Positions 34,446-43,783 of a DNA stretch of 44,019 nt are shown here, piece after piece. How positions within the stretch are numbered: position 1 is the first letter of the stretch; every line of letters starts with the position of its first letter. Origin of the DNA: Parasutterella muris (GTDB lineage: Bacteria; Pseudomonadota; Gammaproteobacteria; Burkholderiales; Burkholderiaceae_F). The notes under the pieces are model-generated. The model made no database searches, had not been told where the DNA came from, and worked only from the letters and a program-made list of their open reading frames with translations. The translations under genes were made by a program, and so were the position numbers. The stretch spans positions 1 to 44,019 of the forward strand of contig NZ_WSRP01000024.1 of NCBI RefSeq assembly GCF_009767915.1. Reading direction: 5' to 3'.

Positions 34446-35222
34446 ATGACTATTGAATATACCGGCTCGCTGCAGGGAAGCGTCAGAAAACATACCGAAG
34501 CGACGCTTCGTGAGACTTTTGTCAATGCTTACGTGGTGCTTCCGGAAGCAGGCGGCGCGCCCAAAGTCGGTCTGCTGAACGAGTTCGCAAATGAAACCGC
34601 ATCGCACCCGACCGTTGTCTTTATGCACGGAAGCTCCGGCGTCAATGCGCAGATTAAAACGTTTGCTTATTGGCTTGCCGATGCGCTGCGCGTCGCGGTT
34701 GTGATTCCCGATTCTATGCAGACAAAAGATCGTCTGATCTATTCTTCTCCTGTTCCGGCCGCTGACTATGAGGATGTTCACGGCATGCGTTTGGCTGAAC
34801 TCAATTACGCAATGCGCGAACTTAAAAACGTTCCCTGGTGCGACGGACGAGTGATCATTGCAGGAACCAGCGAAGGCGGTGTCACTGCGGCACGCTACAA
34901 ACCGGAAGAAGGCATGATCGCAGAAAAGGGCCGCATGATCTTCTCCTGGTCCTGCGAAGACAATTATCACGTTGCCTCTCATAACTCATACCTTCCGGAT
35001 ATGCTTCCGGTGCTCAATGTCATGAGTGCAACGGATAAATTCTTCAGTCAGGTCAATAGCTACCTCGATAATCCCAGCGCTTTGGGGCATGCGGGCAAAG
35101 TGCTTGCGAGCAATCCGAACACGCAGATTGTGCTGTTGCCCGGTGCGCCGCACACACTCTTCAATCTGCCCGCTGCAAGAGATGCGGCAGCCGCGTTCCT
35201 GACTCGGGTCCTGAGAAGCTAA
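34446..35222 (+). CDS. Cytoplasmic alpha/beta hydrolase (dienelactone hydrolase-like)
   Basis: This 258-residue protein without a signal peptide has the oxyanion-hole motif FMHGSSG (59-65) and the nucleophile elbow GTSEGG (Ser142). Probable Asp197 lies in MSATDKFF and His236 in GAPHTLF. The fold resembles dienelactone hydrolase-type enzymes, but those usually use cysteine, so the substrate is open. AAGGAG lies just before the ATG. It follows the AraC regulator and has a strong terminator. Confidence 0.78.
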   Translation: MTIEYTGSLQGSVRKHTEATLRETFVNAYVVLPEAGGAPKVGLLNEFANETASHPTVVFMHGSSGVNAQIKTFAYWLADALRVAVVIPDSMQTKDRLIYSSPVPAADYEDVHGMRLAELNYAMRELKNVPWCDGRVIIAGTSEGGVTAARYKPEEGMIAEKGRMIFSWSCEDNYHVASHNSYLPDMLPVLNVMSATDKFFSQVNSYLDNPSALGHAGKVLASNPNTQIVLLPGAPHTLFNLPAARDAAAAFLTRVLRS

Positions 35223-35246
35223 CACTCACTAAAACCTGAATTCTGT

Positions 35247-35287
35247 GCCTCCTCGGAAGATAAGTCCGGGAGGCATTTCTATTTTTG
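35247..35287 (+). terminator. Rho-independent terminator of the hydrolase gene
   Basis: TGCCTCC/GGAGGCA outer stem with inner CGGA/TCCG, followed by TTTCTATTTTT. Confidence 0.85.
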
Positions 35288-35337
35288 CGCTGCGGATGAC
35301 CCTCAAAGTGAATTGACCTTCGTTAAAACAAAAGCGC

Positions 35338-35363
35338 AAAAAAACCGCCTCTTTTGAGGCGGT
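35338..35363 (-). terminator. Rho-independent terminator of the DcuC-family gene
   Basis: Perfect arms ACCGCCTC/GAGGCGGT with an AAAA loop on the minus strand, followed by TTTTTTT. Confidence 0.88.
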
Positions 35364-35386
35364 CTTGGCAGACTAATGTCAAGTGT

Positions 35387-36766
35387 TTAGAAGAGCACAG
35401 AGACAATGATCAGCATGGTGAGGTAGCCGACAACGCAGGGGATTGCCGTTCTCTTGATAATGGCAAACGGACTGACCTTTGCGAAGCCGGACACGATAAT
35501 GATGACGCCTGCGACCGGAGAGAGAGCGCGGAGCATTTCAGAAGCAGTGTGCATCATCAGCATGATGGCGATACCGTTGGAGTTGAGGTGCTGAGCGACA
35601 TCCGGGATGACGTGGGCCAAGCTGGTGAAGGCGGCAACACCGGAACCGGTAAGGACTGTCACGACACCGATGATCGCGGAAAGCACAACACCGGTACCTG
35701 TAACACCGAGACCGCAGTTCTTAGCGATATCGATGAGGTAAGTAATAAGGCCGACCTGCTGCAGACCTTTAGCAAAGAACGCGGCAACGAAGATAAGACC
35801 GACAGTACTTGTCAGGATACTTCCCATGCCTTTGAACATTGCAAACGAAAGATCGAAGGATTCTTTGGCTTTGCGACGGACAACAAGGTCAACAAGGAAA
35901 CAGACGAACCAAGAGAGGAACATCGCTGTGGCAACGTTCATCGTAATGGTCTTGTAAACCATCTTGTTGAAGATCAGCAGAAGAACCAGAGGAAGAACCG
36001 GCATTGCTGCGTAAATCAGAGGAGTCTTCTCGATTTCTTTTCTCTTGGCTTCAAGCTCAGCGATGTCGGCAACCTCGCCGTGAACATTGTCTTTCTTGTC
36101 GAAGTATCTCTGAACAATCACGTGTGTGATTGCCATAACGAGAACGACCGGAGCGGCCATAACAAGCTGATAAGAGACAAGGTATTCAACCGGGTCAAGG
36201 TGCACCAATTCGGCAGCCATAACCGCGACACCGGAGGCAGGCGCGTAACCGACGCAGAGGACGCTCGCGACAACCGCGGCTGCGGCAAGAGGAGAACAGC
36301 CGACGCTGATGATGAGCGGATAGACCGTCACGATCAAAAGCATGGCAAGACCAGCGGCCGAAGTGATCACGAGACCGAGGCAGTGGCCGACAATGAACAC
36401 GAGACCCAGGATCAGGTACGGATTCTTAAGAAGTTGAATCGGCTTTGCGCAGACTGTGACGAAGCGGTCGGAAGCGCCGACAGCCTGCATGTATGCAGCG
36501 AAACCGCCGGAGACCAGAATGATGAAACCGACGCCGGCAATCTGTGTGCGGCAGATCGCGCGGAATAATTCGAAGAAATCGAAACCGAGTAAACCGGTTG
36601 CGGCAGCGTTCTTCGGAAGGAAGTTCGTTGCACCGTTCATAACAGCCAAAACGTTGAGCAGAAGACCGGCAAGGAAAAGAACCATATTAACTTGGAACTT
36701 TTTAATAATCGCCCAGCCGGTGAGCACAACAATAACGGCTGACAAAATCAGCGTAAGAGATTGCAT
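35387..36766 (-). CDS. dcuC: DcuC-family C4-dicarboxylate transporter
   Basis: This 459-residue protein has 12 or more hydrophobic segments across its length, with a charged loop in the middle (QRYFDKKDNVHGEVADIAEL). The N-terminus IIKKFQVNMVLFLAGLLLN and the later GSGVAAFTSLAHVIPDV match the DcuC/YfcC type. DcuC proteins export succinate during anaerobic fumarate respiration or exchange C4-dicarboxylates. AAAGGAG lies before the ATG. It is a single gene with its own terminator. Confidence 0.85.
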   Translation of the reverse strand: MQSLTLILSAVIVVLTGWAIIKKFQVNMVLFLAGLLLNVLAVMNGATNFLPKNAAATGLLGFDFFELFRAICRTQIAGVGFIILVSGGFAAYMQAVGASDRFVTVCAKPIQLLKNPYLILGLVFIVGHCLGLVITSAAGLAMLLIVTVYPLIISVGCSPLAAAAVVASVLCVGYAPASGVAVMAAELVHLDPVEYLVSYQLVMAAPVVLVMAITHVIVQRYFDKKDNVHGEVADIAELEAKRKEIEKTPLIYAAMPVLPLVLLLIFNKMVYKTITMNVATAMFLSWFVCFLVDLVVRRKAKESFDLSFAMFKGMGSILTSTVGLIFVAAFFAKGLQQVGLITYLIDIAKNCGLGVTGTGVVLSAIIGVVTVLTGSGVAAFTSLAHVIPDVAQHLNSNGIAIMLMMHTASEMLRALSPVAGVIIIVSGFAKVSPFAIIKRTAIPCVVGYLTMLIIVSVLF

Positions 36767-36908
36767 AAAGGCTCCTTTGGGATATTTAGGATTATTAAAT
36801 TGTTAATAATTATATCTGCCCAATAGCCCTTAGAAGTTATTTTTTTCGATTTTTCTGGAAACGAACGAATTAAATCGGCTGCAGCTGAAGGTTTCCGCAA
36901 AAAAGTGC

Positions 36909-37841
36909 TCAATTATTGGGCTGAAACTGTTTTTCGGATTGAGCTGAAGCGGATTTCTCGGCCGCTTCATTAAGCAGTTTCTCTTCTCTTTTGGTAAAGA
37001 CCGTCGCGAACATTCCGGCAATGCAGACGCATATCATGCCAAGGATGGACAGCAGAGACGGTATATTGCCGAACAGGACGATGCCGATGAGCTCCGAGAA
37101 AGGAATAGCGGAGAAACCGAGACAGGCGGCAAGAAGCATATTTCCGCCCATCCATGCCCGGGTAGCTGCAAGCATGCCGCCGGTTGCGAAGAGTCCCATT
37201 AAGGCAAGGGGAATACAGTTGTCCAAGGTCGGTTTGTGGAAACCGTCCGTAAAGAGGAGCACCCCGAGCGCGGCGCCAATCATGCTTGTGAAAGCGAAAT
37301 AAAACACCACGCGCTGAGACGGCTCCTTGACACGGCCTAAAAATCTCAGCTGCCAGTAGCCGAATAAGTCAATCAGCGCAACCGAAAGACATAGCAGGCA
37401 GGCGATAAATTCGCTTTCGGAGAAGTTTGGGCGCACAAGAAGAACAATTCCGAGAAAGCCTAATGCGATAGCGCCGATTGAGCCCCACGGTGCGCTACGT
37501 TTCTGGATGCGGCTCAAAATAATAAAGTTAGCCGCTAAAAAGAGCGGCGTGCAGTAGGTCAGCGTGATATTGGTGCCTAAAGGAAGTTTTCCCAGAGTAA
37601 AGAACCAGATCGCAACCGAGGCAAAACCGTAGAAATCGCGCTTTAAGTGCAGGAATGGGTACTGAGTTTTAAGCGAGCAGCCTTTCGCTACGCAAAGGCA
37701 GAGGATAAAAACAGTCGTGAACGCCGAGCGGTAAAAAACCAGCTCGAGCGAACCGAATGTTCCGTTGCAGAATTTTACGCATGCGGCCATGGCCGAAAAA
37801 CAGGCCGCCGCAGCAATTGCCCATAAAGACTGTCGCAGCAT
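36909..37841 (-). CDS. DMT-superfamily (EamA) transporter
   Basis: This 310-residue protein has ten hydrophobic segments forming two EamA repeats (about residues 5-135 and 145-275), each with the characteristic small-residue-rich helices, then a hydrophilic tail of about 30 residues. EamA proteins export metabolites or amino acids; the substrate is unknown. The ATG lies 5-12 bp after the T run of the preceding glycosyltransferase terminator, with no Shine-Dalgarno visible. Confidence 0.82.
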   Translation of the reverse strand: MLRQSLWAIAAAACFSAMAACVKFCNGTFGSLELVFYRSAFTTVFILCLCVAKGCSLKTQYPFLHLKRDFYGFASVAIWFFTLGKLPLGTNITLTYCTPLFLAANFIILSRIQKRSAPWGSIGAIALGFLGIVLLVRPNFSESEFIACLLCLSVALIDLFGYWQLRFLGRVKEPSQRVVFYFAFTSMIGAALGVLLFTDGFHKPTLDNCIPLALMGLFATGGMLAATRAWMGGNMLLAACLGFSAIPFSELIGIVLFGNIPSLLSILGMICVCIAGMFATVFTKREEKLLNEAAEKSASAQSEKQFQPNN

Positions 37842-37847
37842 AAGTAT

Positions 37848-37879
37848 AAAAAAGGCGGGAAATACGATTTCTCCCGTCC
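37848..37879 (-). terminator. Rho-independent terminator of the glycosyltransferase gene
   Basis: On the minus strand a hairpin with GGGAGAAAT/ATTTCCC pairing is followed by CCTTTTTT. It ends only a few bases before the DMT transporter start. Confidence 0.7.
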
Positions 37880-37886
37880 TTATAGT

Positions 37887-38828
37887 TTATCGATTTGCTT
37901 TGAGGCAGTCGTCGATTGCGGTAATAACTTCATCGACTTCAGGCCATCTGCCCTTTCTGCCGACAATAATGTTTTTATCGTTCCACGGACTGGTGCGGTC
38001 AATGTCGGTTACGCCGACAATAGTGACCTGAGGCGCTCCGACAGCTGCCGCAATGTGACTGACTCCGGAGTCGTTGGCGATAACGATTGCGGCTTTTGAA
38101 CAAAGTGCTGCGAAGTTGCCAAGTGACGTGGGCTCGTAAATAGTCGCGTCCGGTGCCGCCAGGCGGGAAACTTCCGCCTCGTCGGCAGCCGGGAAGACCA
38201 CGGGTTCAATACCGCGGTCGCGCAGCGGCTTCACGAGTTCATTGAAATGCTTCCAATATTTTTCCTTGCCTTCGTGACGTCCTTTGGCAATCGGCGCCAA
38301 AATCGCGTAGCGCGAAGGAAGATGAATTTTCTGCGCCAGATTGCGCGCGCCGGCTTCATTGCGTTTGGCAAGCTTCATATTGATGCGTTTGGTGAGCTTG
38401 GAGTAGGGCGGCTTAATGCCCCAGCTCTTGAGCGCTTCATAGGCGACATACCAAAAGCGTTCGACTTCGTGCATTCTCGGAGGCTCCGGAATCGCATGCT
38501 CCAGTAAAAGGCTGCGGCCGTCCGTGGCGAGCCCTGTACAGCTGATGCCGGCCATCTTAAAAAGAAGGGCTGAGCCGAGGGAATTCGGCATCAGGAGTCC
38601 TCTCGGACGCTCGACAGTCGCAGCAAGCTCTCGAATGCGCTTAATGTCGTCCAGAAGGTTCCCTTCAATCGGATCAAATCTTCGGTTAGTTCCTTCAAAC
38701 AGCTGCCCGACAAAGGGTTTGCCGACCAGATAAAGCTGAAATCCGGCCGCTTCCAGCAAATTAAGGGCGGGCATCGTCATGACCGCGTCGCCGATATGAT
38801 TCGGCAGTCTTACAAAAAGTATTGCCAT
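37887..38828 (-). CDS. Family 9 glycosyltransferase (LPS heptosyltransferase-type)
   Basis: This 313-residue protein starts at MAILFVRLPNHIGDAVMTMP, the standard GT9 N-terminus; a 9-residue longer frame is less likely. The C-terminal domain has NDSGVSHIAAAVGAPQVTIVG, the sugar-nucleotide-binding signature of heptosyltransferases, and TSPWND later. It probably adds a heptose or related sugar to the lipopolysaccharide core. It is divergent from msbA, which exports lipid A-core, so the two functions fit. Confidence 0.85.
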   Translation of the reverse strand: MAILFVRLPNHIGDAVMTMPALNLLEAAGFQLYLVGKPFVGQLFEGTNRRFDPIEGNLLDDIKRIRELAATVERPRGLLMPNSLGSALLFKMAGISCTGLATDGRSLLLEHAIPEPPRMHEVERFWYVAYEALKSWGIKPPYSKLTKRINMKLAKRNEAGARNLAQKIHLPSRYAILAPIAKGRHEGKEKYWKHFNELVKPLRDRGIEPVVFPAADEAEVSRLAAPDATIYEPTSLGNFAALCSKAAIVIANDSGVSHIAAAVGAPQVTIVGVTDIDRTSPWNDKNIIVGRKGRWPEVDEVITAIDDCLKANR

Positions 38829-38919
38829 ATAAACTGTTGCAAAGTAAGAAACCAAGATAAGTAGTCTAACGCCAAGACAGACATTAAACTATTCCGAACT
38901 GAAACTAGAGAGGTTTTCT

Positions 38920-40692
38920 TTGAAAGTTAATCCCGTAAATAAAGAACCGCTTTACCGACTTTTTTCGTATCTTCCGCCGTACAAAGGGTACATTTTTCTG
39001 GCTCTGATCGCAATGGTTATTGCTGCGGCGACATCGTCACTGATGGCGCTGCTCATGGGCAAACTGACGGATTTGGGCTTTTATCAGAAAAACGGTCTGG
39101 TGGCGATCTGGGCGCCGATCGCGTTGATCGGAATCTCGGTGCTCCACGGAGGCGGACAGTTCTGTAGCTCGTATCTGCTTCAGATGGTGTCACAGAAGGT
39201 TCTGGTCCAGATTCGAGGTCTCATGTTTGACAACATGATCCGCTGGCCGGAAGAAACCGTGCAGCAGGAGCAGTCCGGAAGAGTGGTTTCAAGATTTGTC
39301 AATGAAGCCTCCCAGGCGCTCTCGAGTGCCTCAGAAGTTCTTACTGTTTTGGTGCGAGACTCTTTGCAGGTCATTGCGCTGATGTGTGTGCTTTTGTGGC
39401 ATAACTGGCAGCTGACCGCGGTGACTTTGGTGGTCGCGCCCTTCTTAGTCGTTATTCTCAGAACCGTCAGTAAAAAACTGAAAAAACTCACCAGCGACAG
39501 TCAAGTGACTTTCGGCGCCATGCTCAACGTGCTTGGCGAGACTTATAAATCCGAGCGTCTTATCAAGGTTTATGACGCATATAAGTTCGAGGCCGAACGC
39601 TTTGGGCACGTCAATCGTCGTCTGCAGGGCCTGACGATGCGTCAGCAGGTTGTTAAGGGGCTGGGCACCCCACTCACCCAGCTCGTTTCTATGTGCGGAG
39701 TCTCCGTCGTGGTTTTCGTTGCCCTGGTTCAGGCGCAGCACGGAACGCTTTCTCTGTCTGAATTCGTAACTTATATTTCAGCGATGCTGCTGATGATGCC
39801 CGCGATCCGTAAACTCGCGAATCTCAACGGAACGATCGCGAGAATGGCAGCGGCCGCGGAAAGTCTTTTCCAAATGATCGATGTCCCTCTGGAAAAAGAT
39901 CCGGGCACAAAAATACTTGGAAGAGCTAAGGGCAAAGTCGAATTTAGAAATGTCTGCTACAAATATCCTCAGGCGCTTGAGCCTTCTCTCAAAGATTTCA
40001 GCCTGAAGGTTGAAGCAGGCTCAATGGTGGCATTGGTCGGCGCATCCGGCGCGGGTAAAAGCACCATCATTAATATGATTCCCCGCTTCATGATTCCTGC
40101 CTCGGGAGAAATCCTCATGGACGATATCCCGCAGAATGAGCTGACGCTTGCAAGTATTCGCGAACAGATTGCGATTGTCACGCAGGAAGTCATGCTTTTT
40201 GACGACACAATCGCTGCCAATATCGCATTCGGTGCGGGCAGAGAGGTCTCGGAAGAGGAAATTATGAAGGCTGCTGAAGCGGCTTATCTGCTTCCCTTGA
40301 TTCAAAGTCTTCCCGAAGGCATCAATACCCGCATCGGCGAGTCCGGCGCGAAGCTCTCGGGCGGACAGCGTCAGCGCGTTTCTATCGCGCGGGCTCTGCT
40401 TAAGAACGCGCCGATTCTTCTTCTTGATGAGGCAACGAGCGCGCTCGACACCGAAAGTGAGAAATATATTCAAGCCTCTCTCGATAAGCTGAGAAGCGGC
40501 AGAACCAGCTTTGTTGTTGCGCATCGTCTCTCAACTATTGTGGATGCCGACTGCATTGTTGTTCTCGATCAGGGCGCGATTGTGGAAACCGGTACTCATT
40601 TTGAACTACTGCAGAAGGACGGACCTTATGCGCATCTGTATAAGATTCAGTTCAGCAAGCAGGTCGATAAGCATCATTCAGAGGGGAAATAA
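38920..40692 (+). CDS. msbA: Lipid A export ATP-binding/permease protein MsbA
   Basis: This 590-residue half-transporter flips lipid A-core across the inner membrane. The N-terminal membrane domain (about residues 15-320) has six helices. The ATPase domain has Walker A GASGAGKST, signature LSGGQRQRVSIARA, Walker B ILLLDEATSALD and H-loop VAHRLST. The start codon is TTG, preceded by GAGAGG. Convincing MsbA and not a drug exporter because of the adjacent LPS glycosyltransferase, but other ABC exporters look alike. Confidence 0.85.
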   Translation: MKVNPVNKEPLYRLFSYLPPYKGYIFLALIAMVIAAATSSLMALLMGKLTDLGFYQKNGLVAIWAPIALIGISVLHGGGQFCSSYLLQMVSQKVLVQIRGLMFDNMIRWPEETVQQEQSGRVVSRFVNEASQALSSASEVLTVLVRDSLQVIALMCVLLWHNWQLTAVTLVVAPFLVVILRTVSKKLKKLTSDSQVTFGAMLNVLGETYKSERLIKVYDAYKFEAERFGHVNRRLQGLTMRQQVVKGLGTPLTQLVSMCGVSVVVFVALVQAQHGTLSLSEFVTYISAMLLMMPAIRKLANLNGTIARMAAAAESLFQMIDVPLEKDPGTKILGRAKGKVEFRNVCYKYPQALEPSLKDFSLKVEAGSMVALVGASGAGKSTIINMIPRFMIPASGEILMDDIPQNELTLASIREQIAIVTQEVMLFDDTIAANIAFGAGREVSEEEIMKAAEAAYLLPLIQSLPEGINTRIGESGAKLSGGQRQRVSIARALLKNAPILLLDEATSALDTESEKYIQASLDKLRSGRTSFVVAHRLSTIVDADCIVVLDQGAIVETGTHFELLQKDGPYAHLYKIQFSKQVDKHHSEGK

Positions 40693-40859
40693 CCCATTCG
40701 TGAGAGCGTAAAATGAGTATGCGTTCTCATGATACGAAATTTTAATTTCTCTTACTGAAAAAATTATTCTATAAAGCCAAGAAATTCCTAAAAATTATGA
40801 TTAAATAAACTCTGTTTTAAAAGAAAAACACCGTTAATCATCTTTTTCTGGGATTTTTT

Positions 40860-42383
40860 ATGGAAACACCGACACAGATGGGAACGTTTTCGAAATTATC
40901 GAAAACTGTCGCGCTTTTCCTTGCGCCATTGCTCGCTCTTTTGCTCTATCTGGTACTGCCGGATTCTTATGTGAACGGTTCAGGCCAAACAGTCGCCATT
41001 ACACATGCGGCTAAAGCCTGTCTTGCTATTCTGTTATGGATGGCGCTCTGGTGGTTTACAGAGACCGTTCCGATTGCCGTTACTGCACTGCTTCCGATTG
41101 TGCTGTATCCCTTATGCGACGTAAATACGCTCGCTAAAACACTCGTTCCGTATGCTTCCGACACAATCTACCTGTTCTTAGGCGGCTTCCTGCTTGCAGC
41201 CGGCATCCAGCGCTGGGGGCTCGATAAGCGTATCGCGCTCAAGACGCTGCAGATTGTCGGCACATCGCCCGGCGCAATTATTGCCGGCATGATGGTCGCT
41301 ACGGGTTTCATTTCCATGTGGGTGTCCAACACGGCGACCGCCGCCATGATGGTGCCGATCGCAATGGCGGTCATGTCTGTTGTTCGTCAAAGCTCGTCCT
41401 CTCCCACAATTACTAAAGGAGAAAGAAATTTCGGCATCTGTGTGTTGCTGGCTGTAGCGTACGGCGCCTCGATCGGCGGTATGGGCACCATTATCGGTTC
41501 GCCTCCGAACGGTATCTTTGTCCGTTTCGTGCAGCAAACCTACGGCATTGATATATCGATTTTCGACTGGATGAAGGTCGGTATGCCGGTTGTCCTGATC
41601 CTGATGCCTTTAAGCTGGCTTCTTTTAACCAAGGTGCTTTTCCGTGAACAGATCAAGAAAATTGAAGGCGGAAAGGAATGGATTAAAGAAGAACTGATTT
41701 CTCTGGGCAAACTTTCCAAAGGTGAAACTGTTGTTCTGATTGTCTTTGTTGTGACTGTGATTCTCTGGTGCTTCGGCGCTCAGATCCGCTCGTTCACGAT
41801 TGACGGCGTTCGTCCCTTCAAGCAGGTTAGCGACGCGATTATTGCGATGGCTGCCGGTATCTCGCTCTTCTGTATCCCGGTGGACTTCAAAAGAGGCGAG
41901 CGCGCTCTGGACTGGAAGCACTGCGACAGTATTCCCTGGGATGTGCTTCTGCTCTTTGGCGGCGGCCTTACGATGGCTGCGACCATTCAGGCAACCGGTT
42001 CGGCTCAGCTAATTGCCGCTCAGGCCGCTTCCTTTACCGGCCTTCCTCCTGTGGCAGTTGTTATCGGTGTGGCTGCGCTGGTTATTTTTGCGACGGAATT
42101 CACTTCCAATACAGCGCTTGCTGCGACCATGCTTCCGCTTCTAGCCGCGGCGGCTCCCGTACTTGGCATTCCTGTTGAGCAGGTTCTGCTAGTGACGACA
42201 CTTGGCGCCTCTGCCGCTTTCATGATGCCGGTTGCGACACCTCCGAACGCGATTATCTTCGGAACAGGTCACATTCAGATTGGCGATATGATCAAAGCCG
42301 GCTTCTGGCTGAACGTTATTTCTATATTCGTGATTGCCGGAGTCTGTATGGTGCTTGGAGGAGTTCTGAGCCTGACTAATTGA
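40860..42383 (+). CDS. DASS-family (SLC13) sodium/anion symporter
   Basis: This 507-residue protein has 11 or more hydrophobic segments. Two SNT motifs typical of the DASS family are present: WVSNTATAAMM in the first half and TSNTALAAT in the second. WWFTETVPIAVTALLP and ATPPNAIIFGTG are further family marks. Substrates are dicarboxylates, citrate or sulfate; the neighbourhood of DcuC and a fumarate-type lyase makes dicarboxylate likely but not proven. No good Shine-Dalgarno is visible, only GGGA. Confidence 0.87.
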   Translation: METPTQMGTFSKLSKTVALFLAPLLALLLYLVLPDSYVNGSGQTVAITHAAKACLAILLWMALWWFTETVPIAVTALLPIVLYPLCDVNTLAKTLVPYASDTIYLFLGGFLLAAGIQRWGLDKRIALKTLQIVGTSPGAIIAGMMVATGFISMWVSNTATAAMMVPIAMAVMSVVRQSSSSPTITKGERNFGICVLLAVAYGASIGGMGTIIGSPPNGIFVRFVQQTYGIDISIFDWMKVGMPVVLILMPLSWLLLTKVLFREQIKKIEGGKEWIKEELISLGKLSKGETVVLIVFVVTVILWCFGAQIRSFTIDGVRPFKQVSDAIIAMAAGISLFCIPVDFKRGERALDWKHCDSIPWDVLLLFGGGLTMAATIQATGSAQLIAAQAASFTGLPPVAVVIGVAALVIFATEFTSNTALAATMLPLLAAAAPVLGIPVEQVLLVTTLGASAAFMMPVATPPNAIIFGTGHIQIGDMIKAGFWLNVISIFVIAGVCMVLGGVLSLTN

Positions 42384-42404
42384 GTTCTGTCATTGAAAAA
42401 CGGA

Positions 42405-42443
42405 AACAGCTGTGTTCTTCCCTAGAAGACACGGCTGTTTTTT
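42405..42443 (+). terminator. Rho-independent terminator of the DASS transporter gene
   Basis: Long stem AACAGCTGTGTTCTTC / GAAGACACGGCTGTT with a CCTA loop and one mismatch, followed by TTTT. Confidence 0.88.
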
Positions 42444-42592
42444 GCTTATAGGAATAGGCAAAACTTGGAGAAAATCTCATAACGGACACGCCTTGGCTAA
42501 TTCTATGATGACAACTGTTGAATTACAGGTTCCCGCTGAAAGTCTTAAATTACTTAAAACGGGTTTGTTATTACTAAGTATGAGTACGAAGC

Positions 42593-43639
42593 ATGAAAAA
42601 ACTACTTTGTGCGGTTCTAATGGCAAGTGCAGTTATGACAACTAATGTAAGTGCGGCCGTAGCGGATGCGAATCCTTACGGTCTGGTTTATGCAAACGCA
42701 ATCACAAAGAATGTCGCTGGGGCAGTGAATATTCACCCGGTCTCTTATACGGTTGACGGTATTCGTGTAGAAGCGAATGTCTATACACCGCCTAGCTATG
42801 AACCAGGTAAATCTTATCCTGCTGTTGTGGTTGCTCATCCAAACGGCGGAGTGAAAGAACAGGTGGCAGGCCTATTTGCTGAGAGGCTCGCTTCTATGGG
42901 TTATATTACAATCGCCGCCGATGCTCGCTATCAGGGAGCAAGTGGAGGGGAACTTCGTCACACCGATAAGCCGGCTAACCGAATCGAAGATATTAACGGA
43001 ATGGTCGATTACATTAGAACATATCCGGGAGTGAATGCGGCTGAAATTGGAGCGTTGGGTATTTGCGGTGGCGGCTATACTCTGGCTGCTGCTCAGAAAG
43101 ATCCTCGAATCAAGGCTGTTGCGACGATTAGTATGTTTAATTCCGGTCGAGTTCGTAGAAACGGCTTTCAGGATTCTCAGCTTGACTCGGTTCAGCAGCG
43201 TCTTGCTCAGGCGGCAGAAGCCAGAACATTGGAAAAAGTCGGCGATATTCGTTACTCCGGTCAAATGGACCTTACCGATGAACAGGCAAAGAAACTCCCG
43301 TTTGCGCTTTATCGGGACGGCTTCTTTTATTATTTCAGAACACATGCCCATCCGAATTCCACATTCCTTTATACAACCAGCAGCCTAATGGATCTGATGA
43401 ACTGGGATGTGGACGATCACATGGCAATGATTCATCAGCCGCTTCTCATGATTGCGGGTGATGTCTCCGATACTCGCTATATGACAGATGACGCATTCAA
43501 GAAGGCAACCGGGACAAAGGAAAAAGAGGTTTATTTGATCCCTGGCGCTCAGCATATTGAAACGTACTATGTTCCGAAATATGTTGATCAGGAAGCCGGA
43601 AAACTGAAAGAGTTTTTTGGCAAATATTTAAAAAAATAA
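42593..43639 (+). CDS. Secreted alpha/beta hydrolase with cysteine nucleophile (YcjY-like)
   Basis: This 348-residue protein has a signal peptide (MKKLLCAVLMASAVMTTNVSA). The nucleophile elbow is GICGGG with Cys158 where most hydrolases have serine; dienelactone hydrolase-type and YcjY-like proteins use such a cysteine. His321 (GAQHIET) and Asp290 or Asp293 (AGDVSD) complete the likely triad. The cap region 185-260 is helical. There is no strong ribosome binding site. The gene stands alone with its own terminator; the substrate is unknown. Confidence 0.8.
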   Translation: MKKLLCAVLMASAVMTTNVSAAVADANPYGLVYANAITKNVAGAVNIHPVSYTVDGIRVEANVYTPPSYEPGKSYPAVVVAHPNGGVKEQVAGLFAERLASMGYITIAADARYQGASGGELRHTDKPANRIEDINGMVDYIRTYPGVNAAEIGALGICGGGYTLAAAQKDPRIKAVATISMFNSGRVRRNGFQDSQLDSVQQRLAQAAEARTLEKVGDIRYSGQMDLTDEQAKKLPFALYRDGFFYYFRTHAHPNSTFLYTTSSLMDLMNWDVDDHMAMIHQPLLMIAGDVSDTRYMTDDAFKKATGTKEKEVYLIPGAQHIETYYVPKYVDQEAGKLKEFFGKYLKK

Positions 43640-43663
43640 AATAACAATTTGAAATAAAAGATC

Positions 43664-43691
43664 AAGAGGCCGTTTTACGGCCTCTTTTTTT
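43664..43691 (+). terminator. Rho-independent terminator of the secreted hydrolase gene
   Basis: Perfect 9-bp arms AAGAGGCCG/CGGCCTCTT with a TTTTA loop, followed by a T run. Confidence 0.92.
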
Positions 43692-43725
43692 ATTGTTTCT
43701 TGAGGAGAAAGCTGAAGCTGACAAA

Positions 43726-43761
43726 ACGAAGGCCTCGTCTCAATGGAAACAAAGCCTTCGT
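43726..43761 (-). terminator. Probable terminator of the transposase gene
   Basis: Perfect 8-bp arms ACGAAGGC/GCCTTCGT; on the minus strand the second arm runs into TTTTG. It could alternatively be part of the element end. Confidence 0.5.
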
Positions 43762-43783
43762 GATAGGACCTGAATTCCCGCTC

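Noticed and set aside
35354-36568. A 404-residue open frame opposite the DcuC-family gene, very rich in Asp, Asn, Arg and His
   Set aside because: It is the exact antisense of a membrane-protein gene, whose codon pattern produces long charged antisense frames. No ribosome binding site or domain.
42412-42645. A 77-residue frame between the DASS transporter and the secreted hydrolase
   Set aside because: It starts within the terminator hairpin and runs out of frame into the hydrolase signal peptide.
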